From Smittia aterrima (taxonomy: Eukaryota; Arthropoda; Insecta; Diptera; Chironomidae), in assembly GCA_033063855.1 (NCBI GenBank), contig CP093831.1, positions 23,312,001 through 23,376,000 of the forward strand: DNA of 64,000 nt, given 5' to 3'. Position 1 is the stretch's first letter. The number at the start of each line of letters is the position of its first letter. This document shows positions 31,401 through 46,400 of this stretch, in pieces. The position numbers were made by a program, and so were the translations under genes. A model generated the notes under the pieces. That model was not told where the DNA came from. It saw nothing but the letters and a program-made list of their open reading frames with translations, and searched no databases.

Positions 31401-34400
31401 TTTATTGCCTGCTAATGGATTTTCAATGGAAGCTATCAGCATGTTTGATGTAAATCATTTTCCTGCGACTTTCTCAATGTTTCCATTTCCCCCGAAAACT
31501 TTATTTTATCTAACATCGCACCAAGAAATAAATAAATCGTAATCGATCCCAAAACGCAATCAAAAAACTTTTCAGGCCGAGACGCGAATCCAAATACTTG
31601 AGAAGGCAGTATCTGAAGCGCAGTCTAGTGAAAGTCAAGTCACCGAGTTGCAACAATGGATTTTCAGAGTTGATGAACTTCTTAACGATTACATTGAACA
31701 TGATACGACTTTCGAATGTCTTCCTCATGACTTTCAGGTGATTTTTTTACTTAAATGTTTCTCGGACATGAAAAAATTGTTGACTAACACACAAACACAC
31801 ATTGCACACTTAAATGATTAGAACAAAAATAATTAATAAGATGGTGAGGGCGAAGTTTGTTTGTAAGAGACTCAGAACAAACTTTGAACTCTGTAAATAA
31901 TTTTAAACTCTCACTTACTAATCGATTCTTACATGCATCTCCGCATTGATCGAAAACTGTGATGTCAAGTAATGGAATTTTATTCGTTTCGAGTTCTTTC
32001 TTTATCTGAAATTCTAATATTTCCCTCAACAGCGTTTGACAGAAGAGTTCGAGACGAAGAGCAAAGTTATGTCTGACATGAAGAAGCAAGTGGAGACTTA
32101 CAAGACGAATGGAAAGATTGAAGCCGCCAATCGTTATCAGGATCAGATAAATTTGCTGCAGGAACGTTTTAAGCATTGCCAAGAAAAGCTTGAAAAGTTC
32201 ACTTCACCTCAAGCAATTTTCGAGAATCGTTTATCTCGAGCAATTGGAGATCTTCGAAATGTTGAGAGAAGTTGTTGTATCCTCGATGTCGCTTCAGCTG
32301 GAACACAAAACGCTCACGATCAATATCAACATTGTTTGAAGTTCTATCGAACATTATCAGAAGTTAAACCAGAAATCGAAACAATCATCAAAACCGGAAG
32401 ACAATTATGCAACGACCCATTAACAAAGGATTCGAAAAAGTTGAACACAAGAATCGATACCTTGAAGCATCTTTACAACTCATTAGGCGACACAGTTACA
32501 ACAGCCAAGAGTGGACTTGAACGTATCATTCGATTGCTTACACAGTTCAATCAATCAATCGAAATTGTCGTAAAATGGATTGGCAAACAGAAACACGATC
32601 GAATGGAAAACAACAACTTTGAAATCGATCCCTCGGCGGTGAACGAAATCGAAGCGGAATTGCGAAAATGTCATCAAGTGTTTGACGAGTATAAGTCGAT
32701 TGTTGAGAGTGGACATTTGGAAGATATTAGCGATCGTTTGAATCTTGTGGACCGTGAATTTAACGAGTTTCTTAATTTGGATGGCGACAAAAAAGTTTTG
32801 AACGAAATGCTCGAAACTTTGCAAAACATTGATCAAGTTCCAATTGAAACTTTGAGGTGAGTTTCATGAAGATTCTTAAATAAATTTAAAAGTTAAACAA
32901 AGTTATTTCCTCAGATCATTCGAGAAAAGTCTCTCAACGATATCGCCAAAGTCAGAAGAAGTCGAGAAGCTTTACGCTCAAGTCAACAGAATTGTCATTG
33001 TAAGTCTTCAACTTTTCTTTTGCATTTGAGAATCAAAATATTTGTTTGTAAAGTTTTATGGTTGCATTGTGTTGTCGCTCTCGCTTCAAATAAGATTGAA
33101 AATTCATCAAAAAAGTTAGCGCAGAAATCACATTTGGAATTAACATCAAAGCTCGCTTTCTGTGTTCGTCCTAGAAATTTTTCTCTTCGTAAACTTTTTC
33201 GCAAGGAATGAAAAAAAAATGGTTTAACAAAAAGTTCTTCTATTCGGTGCTGATGGTCATTGGTCTCTTCTCCCGTTGTTCTTTACGACAAAAGGTAAAT
33301 CAGGCTCACAAACACATTTGATTCACACAAAACTTGTACAGTTGGCACTAATCGGGAACGTCCTGTGAAAAGTCTTCTGTCAGGAAGAAGTCTCCTCTTC
33401 ACTAATCCATTTAAATGTTTCCGTCTTCTCTCAGAATCATTTCCCTCCTCCCCTCGTTGTATATATAAAGCTCTTGGGATTCATCAACATTTTCTGAAAG
33501 TCTAACTTCTGGTGTAAAAAATTATCTAAGAAAGTTATCTGATGATTCGAATCTCTTTCTCGTTTTGTATCACAAACTGCTGCTGCCCAGGACGCAATTG
33601 AATTCCATCAGAAAACAGAAAAGCTTTTGCAGAAGTTCGATGATGACACAGAAATCGTTATCGTAAGCGATACGGTTCGTCATCGACGATCACGAACGCC
33701 AATCTCGGCGGTTTCAACTGAAAGTAATCGTGAATCAAATGTTGTGATGCCGGATTTACTGTCGAAGAATGGAAGCTCCACAAACTTTTCGGAGACGTCT
33801 GCTAATGGGACGAGACCGCGAGACGATAAATTCTCTGTCGTTGAGGTCAAAGAACGAGACTTGGCCATGAAGATTTTGTACAGGAACATTGAGTTTGGCG
33901 ATCCAAGAGTTGACACAATCAATGTATTCGAGAGTTGTACAAGATTTGAACCGGAACAAGTGGAAACCATTCACATCATCGATGCTTCATCTGATACCGA
34001 CACAGCCACGTCAACTCCGATTCTTAAAAGGAAATCGCTTAAGTCTCTCAATGGTTCGATTGATGAACTGAAGACGGAGTTGGAAGATGAGCTGAATACA
34101 GTTTTTGGCTTCGAGGAATCTGTTGAAGATTTCACTGTCAAGAAGCAGAAAATTTCCTTCAATGGTCTGGTGAAGCTCAACGGAAACGAACGTGACGTTT
34201 TACTCGATTCTGAGATTTCTGAAGAACGAGCGATTAAACTTATGAAGCTTCGTCCGACGCTCAAAGAGCTTTGGATGGAAGAACGAAACAGCTTCTATGG
34301 ACCCGACAAAGAAAATGACGAAGAACCGCTTGAGTTCTCTGATGACGAGGAAATTCCACGTTACTCAATCGAGATGGACTCAGATAGCGATGTGGTAGTT

Positions 34401-37400
34401 CTAGATTTCCTCAAATTCTTTTATTTTTAATTATCTTTTTTTATTTTAAACGTTTCTCTAAAACTCTTTTCTTCTATTTCTTTCAACAGTCGAGAATCGC
34501 GACGCCGAACAACAAAAAGGTTGAACCGAAAGACAAAGAAACTTCATTTACTGAAGAATCTTTTGTTGCTCCTCTATCAACATCATCGCCGTTCACTTAC
34601 AAGACCGTTACACCTTTAGATCAAAGAGTTGATCAATTCGAGAAGACAGCGCGTTACATGATTAAGAAAATGGATCAGACTTTGCAGCAAATACGAAATT
34701 GCAACGATAGTGGCAGCGGCATCGAACATATGAAGCTTTCTGTAGCTCCCGACGCAGCTTTGATTCAATCACAAGGCGACACTTTGATTCTTGAGACTCA
34801 TGGAAAGAATCCACAATTGACTCAACGTTTAGTTCTGATTCAAAAAGAGCTTCGCGATAAATATAAAGACTTCAAGAACGCGAACACAACTGACATGAGT
34901 TTGTTGGAAAAGGTTAACAGCGTCGATCCTGAGAATCAATATTCGCCGAAGGAGAAAGTTTTTGCTGACAAGAAGTTCCCGCAGGATTTGCTTAGATCTT
35001 CATCAACATCTTCAATCAAGCTCGACGATCTCGTCTCGAAAGTACTCAAGAGAGTCAATGATTTGACTTCCAAGCCAGTCGATCTCTCGTCAGACGAAGA
35101 GCTCAGGAAGAGAATCTTAGATATTGGAGTGAGTTCAGAATTTTTCTTTTATTTTCCGAGAGAAACTCTTGTTTCAAATGATCGAGCAAAGATTTTCTCT
35201 TCCCATTTTCCAATCTTCCCTTCAGTCTTCTTTTGACCGCATTACCGATCGCGCGTGAAAATAATTTCTGTCGATCCTTTGCTATTTATAAAGAAAACTC
35301 GATTGAAAATCATTTCGCGGCGCGGCTTCAAATCAATTATCGATCGTTTGTTAATTTGTTTGAAGGAAAAAGCGCTTTCGTTTGTTGTTTCGTAAAATAG
35401 CTTCAGATAAAAGTTTTTTTTTTGTGTGTAAACACCGGTGGCATTTCCACTCATCTGCTGCCGATGAAAAGATGAAAATCCATGTCGATGTTGTGTAAAT
35501 TTACAAATCACAAAGAATTCCTCAAAAATAAATATATTTTCGACCGCGATGTGCTATTAATAACTGGCACGCTGCGAAAAGAACGTTGAGGAAAAAAACA
35601 AAAGAACAGAAAAACTATTTCGATGCAGATTTGCATAAAAAAATCATCGTGAGTCTGCCGTTGAATTTATTATTTAAACAAGTAGATTAGCTTGTTCGGT
35701 TGTCTCGCCAATTGAAGTTGAAGTTGCTCTTCTCCTCCAGAGCTTCATTTTCCTCTTCAAACGTAGAATGAGTTAATGATAGCGACTGACAGAAATATTC
35801 TTCAGAGCAAGACACTTCTTATGTTTATAAACAAAAAGTAAAAACGATTTGCAAATTTATTTCTTCGCTTCATCGCAGCGTCGGAAAATCTTTAAGAAAT
35901 TGAGAGGAAAATAAGATTTTCTTGTGTTTGAGGCAATCAGAGAAACCTTACAAGAAATTATCGACTGCGAAGATTTTTCTCAGAACTTGGAGAGACAGTT
36001 AGTTAAAGTAATCCTTTGATTTTTAAAGCTAAAGAAATAATTAACTTTGTAGCTTTAAAGAGAAATCTTTCATCACTTTTAATTATCCCTGGATCGATTT
36101 TTTTTCTGCAATTTAATTAAAATATTTTTGTTCAGTCGAAAAACTTAACAACTTTCGTTTCCTGTTAATCAAAATCTTTAAACGCTCCACATTTTTGATT
36201 TCACCAAATTTTATCTTTCCTTTGTGTCTTTCGTAGGAGAAGCAAGAAGATTTAAAATTAGCAATTGAGATCGCTTCATCAAACGATCAAACGAAGCCGA
36301 CCGCGATGGAGTTTTTGGAGAAGGTAAACAAAATGTCAAAACATTTGAGAAAACTAATTTGTTGACTCTCTCATTTCCCTTCTTTTCTCAAAAATTTTCA
36401 ACTGCTCGTGATTGCGATGATGATGGACAGGCCAAGAAAGACCTCTCATCGCACTGCGATCAAATCGTTATGTCTTTGGCAACGCTCAACAAGCAACGGA
36501 CGACGGAGAAGCATCAATCACAGTCGATTAAGACAACTGTAACCATCTCGAGTGTATCCAAAAGCTCTGTTGGCTCAACAACGCCAGTTTTGAGCGAAAC
36601 CAAGAAGATCACATATGATTCAACCTCAACGAAGCAACCACAACACGACTCACAAAAAGAAGAGATAAAGACGATTGATGCTCAAGCTGTCGAAGAAATT
36701 CTTCTTGGGAAATCTAAAGAAAAGGCGAAAGAAAAGTTCATGAATGAGGGAGCAGAGAATATTCAAAGAAGAGGTGAGCAAGGTGACTTTGATCGAACTA
36801 AAATGATATACAAACCCCAACGCATCAAAATGATTAGCGTCGCCTCATGACATTTTATCAAAACTTTATCTTTTTGAACGCCCTCGGAATAAATTTCATC
36901 AAAACATCAGAAAAACATGAAAAATCGTCTGAAAATTTTATTCATATCGCAAGCCGTTGGCAGCAGTTCAAGAAAAAAAGAAGAAACTCAGTTTCAAGTG
37001 TCCGATATGTAAAACCGGCGTTGTTGATGCTTCCGTCGAAACGATGTCATGAACGATTTTCCGAAACTCGTTACAGTGAAGCTTCAATTGATTGCGTTAT
37101 CTGCAATCTATTCGAGACCAAAATCGATGTTCAGTGTTGTCAAGAACTTTCCTAAAACAAAATAATACTTCTCCGTTATAAAATCGATCGCTCACTGTGT
37201 CTGCCGAGGAGTTCAGCATTGAAGCATGAATTAAAGAAATTGTGAAGTGGCATGTAAAATGTCATCTGAAATGTGACGTTGTCGAGTATGAGGGGAGCAA
37301 AAGAACTTTAAATGTTTGCTTTAAAATGAAGAGGGACTTGAGATTTAATTTGTGAAGGGAGTTTTATCCGAAGGAAGCTCTCGAGCTCATTGAAACAACT

Positions 37401-40400
37401 AGAATCCTCTTACACATTAAGTTCTAGAATCCCAATAATTACAATCAAACTCACTGAGAAGCCTTAACTTTCTCCTTCGCATGAAAGTCCCTTAAAAAAT
37501 CTCATAAAGAGAGTTTTTGCAAAGCGATCCCATTTCAAGCAATGCAGCCCGAGAAAGTCCTTTTAAAATGAAATGAAGGAGAGGAACGAACGCAATTGGA
37601 GAGTCGACATTCAGAAGTCCATGTGAAAGCATAAACGAGAGAGACAAATGATAATAACTGTTTTCCTGCCTATTTTTCCACTGCTACCCCACACCAAGCC
37701 CATCTATGGCACAGAGAAAATGCTAAAAGCGCCTTAATTTCGATATAAGTGCTCTATCGGGTGGTGCGGAATGAGAACCTTACCGGCACAAAAGTGTTTT
37801 ATTTTTCGCTGTTGTGGCATGTGCTTCTCAGTCGATCGTTGACGTTGCATGCTTTCGGACGCCGCAGCGAGAGGCTTAACCCGAAACAAGATAAGGCACT
37901 CGTTGGCCATTACCAGTGATTTACGTTCGAACATCTCGAGGTCGGCTGACGCGTTCTTATTGAAATTTATCGATGCGCCAAAGAAGGGAGCAAAAGTTTT
38001 TCGTTTCACGTTGTGCTTCGATTCAACGACAGTGTCAAAGAAAAGGAAAAAGTTTGAGTGTAACCATAAGAAGTTAATTAAAAGTGAGAAAAGTTGTGAA
38101 AATCGTTGTCACTTCATTTGAGCTTAAAGTTTTCCTTTCTCCTGTTCGAGGTGCATTAAAAGCTTGCTCTACTTTTTCGTTATTTATTTTATCACTTGCC
38201 AAACACAAAAACGTTGAGTTACATCGAGAACTAGTTGAATGAAAGAAAAGGCCTTTGTTGTGAGTTTCCTTTCTTTCTGATTTTTCTCCCTCGCACAATA
38301 CATGTGAGCTTAAGCGCGAGTAATTAACGTTTGGAGTTAGTGAAAAAGCTTTCCTATTTGTGATTGTGAAAACTGAACAGAAAATGCAGGAAAAAGGAAT
38401 AAAAAGTGTAAAAGGAAATTAGATGCATCCTCACGAGCAAAAGCCTTAACAACACTTGAGACGACGTAGGCAAGGAAAGTGGTGAACTGTGCGTGAGTCG
38501 ATGAACTCCTATGAAAGTATTAAAGAGTAAAGCGATTATTAAAAATATAATTTCAACGCCTTGAATCAAAAGCTTTAATCCTTCGAGAGCCAAAACATTC
38601 ATTTTCTTTCTATGCAAACAATAAAAACAACATGCGACTCTTTAGTGCCGTAATGTGGCGAAAAGCTAGCGAGGCTACCCTCAAACGTCGCACGAACAGA
38701 AGTAGAGCACATACGAGTAATTTGGAGCGAGACTAGCTTCAATTTTTGGCTCTTGAAATGCGTCGTTCCATTGCAGAAAATTCAATTTTCCTTTAGCTGC
38801 TCCGGGACTTGCTTTCCTTGCCAAACTATATTTTAATCTTTCCATAAGTTACAGAGGAAAATGAAAACTAATTTTAATTTTCTTCCCAAAGATTCGGGAT
38901 CTAATTACGTTCCGGGATCCTTCACGAAGAAGCAATCGTGCCCGAGCGTAATTTCAGCGAGAAACGCTGCAAGCTTCGACAACTCAATCCTACAGGTAAG
39001 AACTTTTAGAAGAAATTCCACAGCAGACAGAGAAGATTTTAAAATAAATTTTCTCTTAGATTTCCGACTGGTTGACGTTGAATCGTGAAATGCTGAAGCA
39101 ACAAAGTATTCCAGTTGGGAGTATCGACACAATTTCTATTGCCATCGATAAGCAGAAGGTTAGTGATGAGAAAATTAACTTCCCGCTCACGAATTTTCCG
39201 AGACGCAAACCTCTTCAAAGTTTTAAAGAATTTCCTTTTCCTTTAACAAGAGAAAATGTCTCCATCTGTGATTATTGATTAAAATGTTAAGGAGACGACT
39301 CTTGAAACATGATCCAACTCATTCCACGCATCATTCGTCTCGTGTGGAGGGTTGGAAGGTGAAGCGACGGGAGATCAAGAGTTAATTGATTTTAATCCGG
39401 CATGAACCTTCTCCCGTTGCTCCTCTCGCTCGAAGTAGCAGACACTCGAATGCGAATAATAAATTCGAAGCCTTTCGAGGGGTTTTGTTCGACGAGCCAT
39501 TGATACACCATCATCCATGATGTTACATGACTTCTCAAGTGGCCTTTAAGTGCTGTTTAATTTATCCTTTTTTTCCCTCTTGCTTTTTTATCAGACGCTG
39601 CTTCGTGAGTTGGAGTTCAAGAAGCCGCAACTTGACGATCTGGTCAACACTGCGGAAAGCTTAAAGTCAGACGCCAATAAACTGCAATTACAGATGAAAG
39701 GTAAGAACATTTTTCCTTTTTTATTTTGTTAAGTAAATATCATTTGTTTGAATGATTGAATTGGCGTGTGATCCAATCAAGAGTTAAACTTCAATTTAAA
39801 TATTTTGAAACTCTCTTTTGTCAAGGAAAACTTTTTTTCTCATCTTGTTGCTCTCGAACTCGATCAATTGAAGAAAATTGGAAAAGTTTTCCTTTAAAAT
39901 CTTTCCGTCTTGACTTTCTGTTTGAGTTTCTGTGTTGAGTTATTCAAACAGTTTCCTCATTCCGCCTTCATGTTCAAGCCCATCAGTAGGCTGATTTCCA
40001 TTAGATGTTTCATTACTCTCGATGTCGCCCTCGCTTTTCGAAATCGGGTTGAATCGAGTTGAACTTTAACAGCGGCTTTTTATGACTGTTGACATTGAAC
40101 ACAAATTGCCTTTTTTTTGCCTCCGCCACCGTTGAATGTTTGTTTTCACTCTCTTTACTTACATATGACGCTCTGTGATGATGAAAATCGAGGAAATGAA
40201 AAAGCAATTTTGGACTAAATTTACTTGCCCATCGAATTAAAATGGTCAGACGAACAGTCTATTTGAACTTAAAGTGTAGGAAGGCTTCCTCGTCTGAGCT
40301 AATTCTAACACGAAATAAAAGCAGCGATTTTCATTTCTCTTTGCCGTCTCATTCCATTTCCGATGAAAAATCGGCTTCCTGTAATTTATTAAACAACAAT

Positions 40401-43400
40401 TTCCCCACCACCCGTGATAGAGTCTCGCAGTTGTCCGAGTGAAAATCACGTCGAAGCATATTTACTCGAAATAGTTTGTTGTGTGTACAACTCGCAGGAT
40501 GAACATGCGCACGAAAGTCACAAATCTCGAGAAAGCTCTCCTTGATTCATGACGAAAAAGGCAAACTCGGAATAGAATTTTTTACGGTAACGGTTTGTTT
40601 TCTTCCGCTTTCCTCCTCATCATCGTCTCATTCATGAGGCAATTCACTGGAAATTTACATGCTCCTTCTTACAACGCTTGTTCGGCCTAAAGGGAGAAGA
40701 GCAAATCGGCCCTAAAATACTATTTACTTGCCATCCCTCCTCTCGCAAACTTTATCGACACTCGGAATTATTCATTATCGTTTAGCCGACTCGTTGGACA
40801 GGAGTATAAATTTCTGCACACTAAACACCTCTGATGGTTGTCCTTGCAATTAAGGAAATTGAGTCGAAGAGCAGCAGTAGTCGCATCTGAATCATTGACG
40901 GATCAATTTATTTCCTTCAACCTTCAAAATGTAATTTGCATATTTCGAGCTTAGTCGGAGGGTCGAGAGCACGTTCGCGACGAAATTCTCCGTTTCAGTC
41001 ATTGACGATATTTGGGGAAATCGAATAAATTAATTAACAGTCTCTATCGTTTAAGAAGTTTAAATTAAACTCTCGAGTACGTGAGAAGTGGGATGAGGAG
41101 GGATTGTCTAGAAATAATTCCTCAGAATTTGCCTACGATTACTCCAATTACTGAAGCTATTTGTGGATTATTCGAATAGAATGCGACAACGTCGTTTAAT
41201 AATCGCGAAGAGGGGACTTTTTTCTTCGCTTTTCTTAGAAGCAGGTGCAGCTAAGAGACACGATTTCCCATCTGGTTGTTATTTCGTCTTTAAACAATAA
41301 CAGGGTGAAATGTATCGCTTCTTGCCTTGGAGGCACATAAAGGGAATGTTTTGATGTTCTTAGATGTCGAAGAACGTGAAGAATTTTCATCGTCGTCGTC
41401 TTACTCCTCCGCACGCGCCTCGAAGTTTCTGATTTAAAAAAAGCCTAGGCGTCGTCTCATCTTCTATGTGCTCCACTCCATTTCGCTATCTTTTCCTTAA
41501 TCATAAATCGCTTTTCCTTTTTGCTTCTTCTGTTTGTTGTTCTTTCGGCGAAATGCTCAGCGAAGAAAAATGTTTTCCCTTTGCGATGTTGTGCATGGAA
41601 AAAAAGCGAAACTCACGTTGTTTTGTGCTGGCGGAAAAGCCGAGGAGAAAAACTTTTTCGCTTTCGGTGAGGCAGCGAAGAAAATTTGTATTCAGAAATT
41701 GTTTTTATGTGAGCTATAATCATATCGAATGGGAATGTTTGTGTACCTTCGTTCAGCCCCTGGAACCGTCTCCACCTCTCCGATCTCGTCTCTTTTCTCC
41801 TTTTGGTGCGGAAATAAAAGGCAAGTTGTGTAATATTGGGCTTTTATCAGATGATAAATTACACGCTCTTCCACACACGAAGTGAACTCTTCATTCTTTG
41901 CCTTTTGAATATTTGCTGATGATGACAGAAGAAAGAAAGAAAATTCGCCGGTGGGGTTGAGTTTCCGAGGGTGCCGGTTGCGAATTATGAAAGTTTTGCT
42001 CTCAAACTTCTCTCGATAATTTGTACCTTTTCATCATCTTGCATATACCGAATGATTTCTGAGCTCTTTGCTTTTGAATGCGAGAAACTTTGTCGTCTTC
42101 ATGTCTGCTGACAAAGCGGTTTGATGGGAAAAGAATTTTTATTTAATTTCACTTGACAAAAACTTTTATCTAAAAGAAAAGATAAGATTTGTCATCATCT
42201 GCTGAAACAAATATTTCGTGGAAGAGTTGAATGGATAATCGATCAACTGCTTCAGGCGGCATCTTCGCACAATCAAACTATTTTGATAAGGGGAGCAAAT
42301 CTTTTCTCCGTATCGACGAAAAGCGAAGGCTGCAAAGCTCTTGAAATGGATTTGATGAACGGCAATTGAAGCTGAACGATAATGCTCGAGATTCTGTAGA
42401 TCAGCAGGGGAGGATTACATGAAGCTAACGATTTCTCTTCTCTTCCTATTTATTTCGACTTGTTTATGTGCTGCTACCTGCTCTTTAAGTGAGTGTGCAG
42501 TGATAGTGGACAAAAGAAAAATTATCTTTTGTTTCGAAAGCGAAGACGGAAATCATTCAAAGGGAATTCTCTATTTGAGAGAAAATGTTTGAGGATTCCT
42601 TTTGTGTATGTGTGTGTGAGTGTGGAAATTCTCTCGGGGAAATCACCATGGAAAAGTAACCCTTTAGACGACGGGTGATGCAAACTGTTCTCTTGTCCTT
42701 GTTGCGCTGCTAAATGTGCGACAAGAAAATTTCCTTTTCAAGTGTTAGTGTGAAGCAGGGTGCCGCTTCAGTAAAACTTTTCCGAGGAAAGTCCTTCTCT
42801 CTTTTCTCTTCAGTCGGTTGCGAGTACTCGGACGATTCAGTTCGACGCGCTTTTATCTTTATTCACAAAAACCATATTTGAAGCCGTAAAGGAATTTTTT
42901 TATACAAATTTAAGTGACAAAAGTTTGATCCTCGGCCGTTCTCCTTCGGTTCAGGATTAACGAGACTTTCTGTGGAGAAGCTTAAGAAAAGGATTTCGAA
43001 TTGAATAGGAAAAGTTTTGTGTTGTGAAAAAACCAGGATTTTCTTTCCGTCTCTCAAATTTTTTTTCGGCTTTCGAAGAAGAGAAGAAAATTGGAAAATC
43101 TTTTTTCCTCGTAGTATTATTCAATAGACTTTTTTACGCACACACTAACACAGACGAGGACGACAACGTTGTGTTGTGTGCTTCGAAAGTCATTCCTGCC
43201 ACTCGATGTGAAGCAAATAAAGCAAAGAATAATAAGCAGGGACATGCTCCTACTCTCGATGTGTAGTAATAATCATAATTCAAAGGCAGTGAGTGTATTT
43301 ACTCAGAGAAAGAAAAGCGGTGAAGGATCAGTGCTTGTGACATTTCTATTGCGGCGGGGGCCGAGTCGTTTTTGACATGTTAATAGTGAGAAGAAGATTA

Positions 43401-46400
43401 AACAAACTCGGAAGTGCTGTGGCACATGAATAGCTCTCGCGTTCAACAATCTATATGCAGGATTAAGTGGAATCTTTTTATGATGGTCATTTCGAGACAT
43501 GGACACGTTGCTTCATAAATTAAAGATAAACCTACAGCTTTGTGCTCGATTATACGACGCTGCCTTAGAACAGTTTTTCAAGTGACTTTTATAAAATAAT
43601 TATCGCGCGAGTGTTATCGCAAAACAAGAAGAAAGAAAAAAAAGTTTACAAACAAACTTTCTAACACAAAAGTCATATCAAGGAAGTTCATATCATAAAA
43701 CGATCTTTTAAATGTTGAAGAGATAACTTCAAGGAAGAAACTTTTTTGCACCATCAGAGATATTTTCATGCTTATTTAACTACCACAAACCATCATACTA
43801 CATCATCGCTTCCCCTTTTTCCGTCGTTAGCAAAAAGGAAAAAGAAAATTCTCTCTCGAACGCATACAAACATAAAAGAAAACTCTCGCGAAATTTCCAT
43901 GAATGAAAAGTCGAGAGAAGAGAGTAATGTAAAGTTGTGTTGATATAGAGAACCTCGGTTGCGGTTTAAGCTCTTGTCGAATCTTTTAGTGAAGACGTTG
44001 CGAGGAAGCAAATCTCAATTTCCGATAAAAATAATTTCCGAATATAAGACTGTGAATCAAAGTGGAGAAAGTTCACTCATGTACCGCTTCTTCCTTTCGT
44101 CATAAATCAAGGATTTCCTGGACGAAAGTCTTTTCTTATCAGCAACGATAATTAACCTTTGAAAGGCTCATAAATCCATTGAACGATGGCACAAGCGGAA
44201 GGTCAAAAGAATGAATTATCGTTTGAGTTGTTGAAGAATACACAACAAATTGCCGAGCAAGCGGCTTTGCGAGCGAAAGAAATCGCGATGCGGTCAAAGG
44301 TTCCCGAAATTCCCTTGCGTGGTAATAACGGCGAGCATCAGAAAGCGCCGGAAATTCCACCGAAACGTTTGAGTTTAAAGAAAACGTTCGTTGTTGAAGA
44401 CAACTTTACAAATGGCGAGGATATAAAGCCGATACCGGTTCCCCAAAGAAACCAAGCACAGAAACCTCCGCCACCTGTGCCTCAGAAACCAGCAAGCGCT
44501 CAAAACTCTCCAAGGATGAATGACAAACTAGTTCATCCGCAACTACAACCGCAAAACATGTTTCACGAACGTGTCTCACAATCCCCGCAGTTATCAGCAA
44601 AGAATCAAAACATTGTCAACATCCTGAATTCCCCGCTGTTCCAGCAGCGCGCGAATCAATACAAAATGCAACAACAGCAAGTTCAACATCAACAATCTCA
44701 AATTATTCGTCAGCAGATGAAACCGGATGAAGACTTCGGCTCAGAGGATGCACTTCGTGGAATTGAACGTGGGTTAAAGAACATGGAACGTGCAATGAAG
44801 GAGCAGATGACAATGAGGAACATGGACTTTGTCGACGGTGGTAAAGGGAATGAAATGCAATTCAATCCGATGGAGTTCAAGAGATCGTTAGGTGGATCGA
44901 TAAACTCGCTTGATGGTCAAAACATGAGAGTGATGGGAAATATGAGGCTGAACTTTGACGGTCAGAACTGGAATCAAGTTCGTGGCATTGAACGGAATAT
45001 AAGCATGGATCAGATGAGGCTTGAAGCGCTGCAAGGTTCAGGTCCAATGAAAGGAATTCCAATGGACATGTCACAACAACAAAACATTAAACATAATATT
45101 TACCGTTCTCTTGATCGAACTCTTCCCCTCGAGATTCAGTACTCACGACATCGTCAGCAACAGGAGCTCGACTTTATGCGACAAAACAATCAAAACTTAA
45201 ACACCCAGCGACAGCAGGGAATGTCACGGGAAGACGTTAATTTACGTCGTCGATCATCGCACGATGAAACTCAATTCATCATGCAACAGCAGCAACAAAA
45301 GCAAACGACTGGGAATCAAACGAACATCGACGCTGCCGGTGGTATGCATGAAGATGAACTTGATAATTCTATTCTTTTGAAAAATACGCGATGCTTTTAT
45401 GAATTATGTAACATTTGCTAGATAAGAAAGAAGACGACAATATGAAGTCTCATGAATTGCTAAACAGCTCAATCCAAAACGAGGACAACCTCAGAGTTAC
45501 ATTATTTACAAACAGAGCCCCGATTCGAAAAAGTTCTCACTTCATTCCGTTTCGCAAATTTCTCTGCCATACACATTCGTCGTCTCTGCGCTCTGCATTT
45601 TAATTAAATTTCTTCTGTTTTACGCGTCCATTGAATAATAATTTTCCCGGCGAAAGGAGCAAAGAGCGTCGATTGTCGAGTGTTTTCTGCCTTCATCCTC
45701 GAACGGTTTTGTTTTCTCAACATTTGCATAGTTCCATCCGAGCGAAAACACAGAAATCCTCGCTTCTATCTCTGGTCGAATCGTCTGGTTCACTTTCAGT
45801 GCATGGGAAATATCCACATGCAGTAGAAGTAAGGCCGAAAGGGGAGAGAGTGAAGGGAAAAGAGATGGATGACTGAAATGTTCTTTTTACGGTTGATGGA
45901 GTTGTGCAATTTTGTGTCGAAGCGAACGATTTATGGCCATGGATCTCTTGCTTAATGATGATCCAATTGAGAGCAATTGTGTGGGAGAAGCGACCAAGCT
46001 CAGCTTCACAAACATCTGGCTTTAGTTATCGTCCATTTTCGGGTTTCAGTTATTTTTAAATCAGATATGTTACGTAAAATATTTATTTTCATTTACTAAA
46101 GCTGGAGCTTTCCCCGTCCCAAAATGTGAATCTGACTTGGACATGTTAAGAATGTGTCTCAAAGGTAAATAATTTAGAAACTTGCCTCCTAGACGGCATG
46201 TCGACTCTTTCTCTCTCTTCGCTCATCCGATTGCCTTTTTACTAAAATAGAAAGAACAATTGTAGAGCAACATGCTTTTGTTTGCAAGTAGGGATGCGGA
46301 ACTGGAAGACTGACGAGATGATTCTTCTAAAGTTGTCGTCTTAAGCACAACCTCGTCCCATTTCGCCTGAGAGAGAAGGAACTAAAGAATTTCCTAATAA

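Noticed and set aside
33680..34264. Several antisense frames opposite dystrophin exons
   Set aside because: Shadow frames of a long coding exon with Ser/Lys-rich codon bias.
37849..38121. 90-codon frame in dystrophin intron 12
   Set aside because: No splice sites of compatible phase and no resemblance to dystrophin; the 36773-38892 junction already closes the frame.
38855..38891. Dystrophin exon start at 38855 (after TTACAG) or a new ATG at 38861
   Set aside because: The phase does not fit the preceding exon (phase 1), while the acceptor at 38891 has a better pyrimidine tract and restores the frame.
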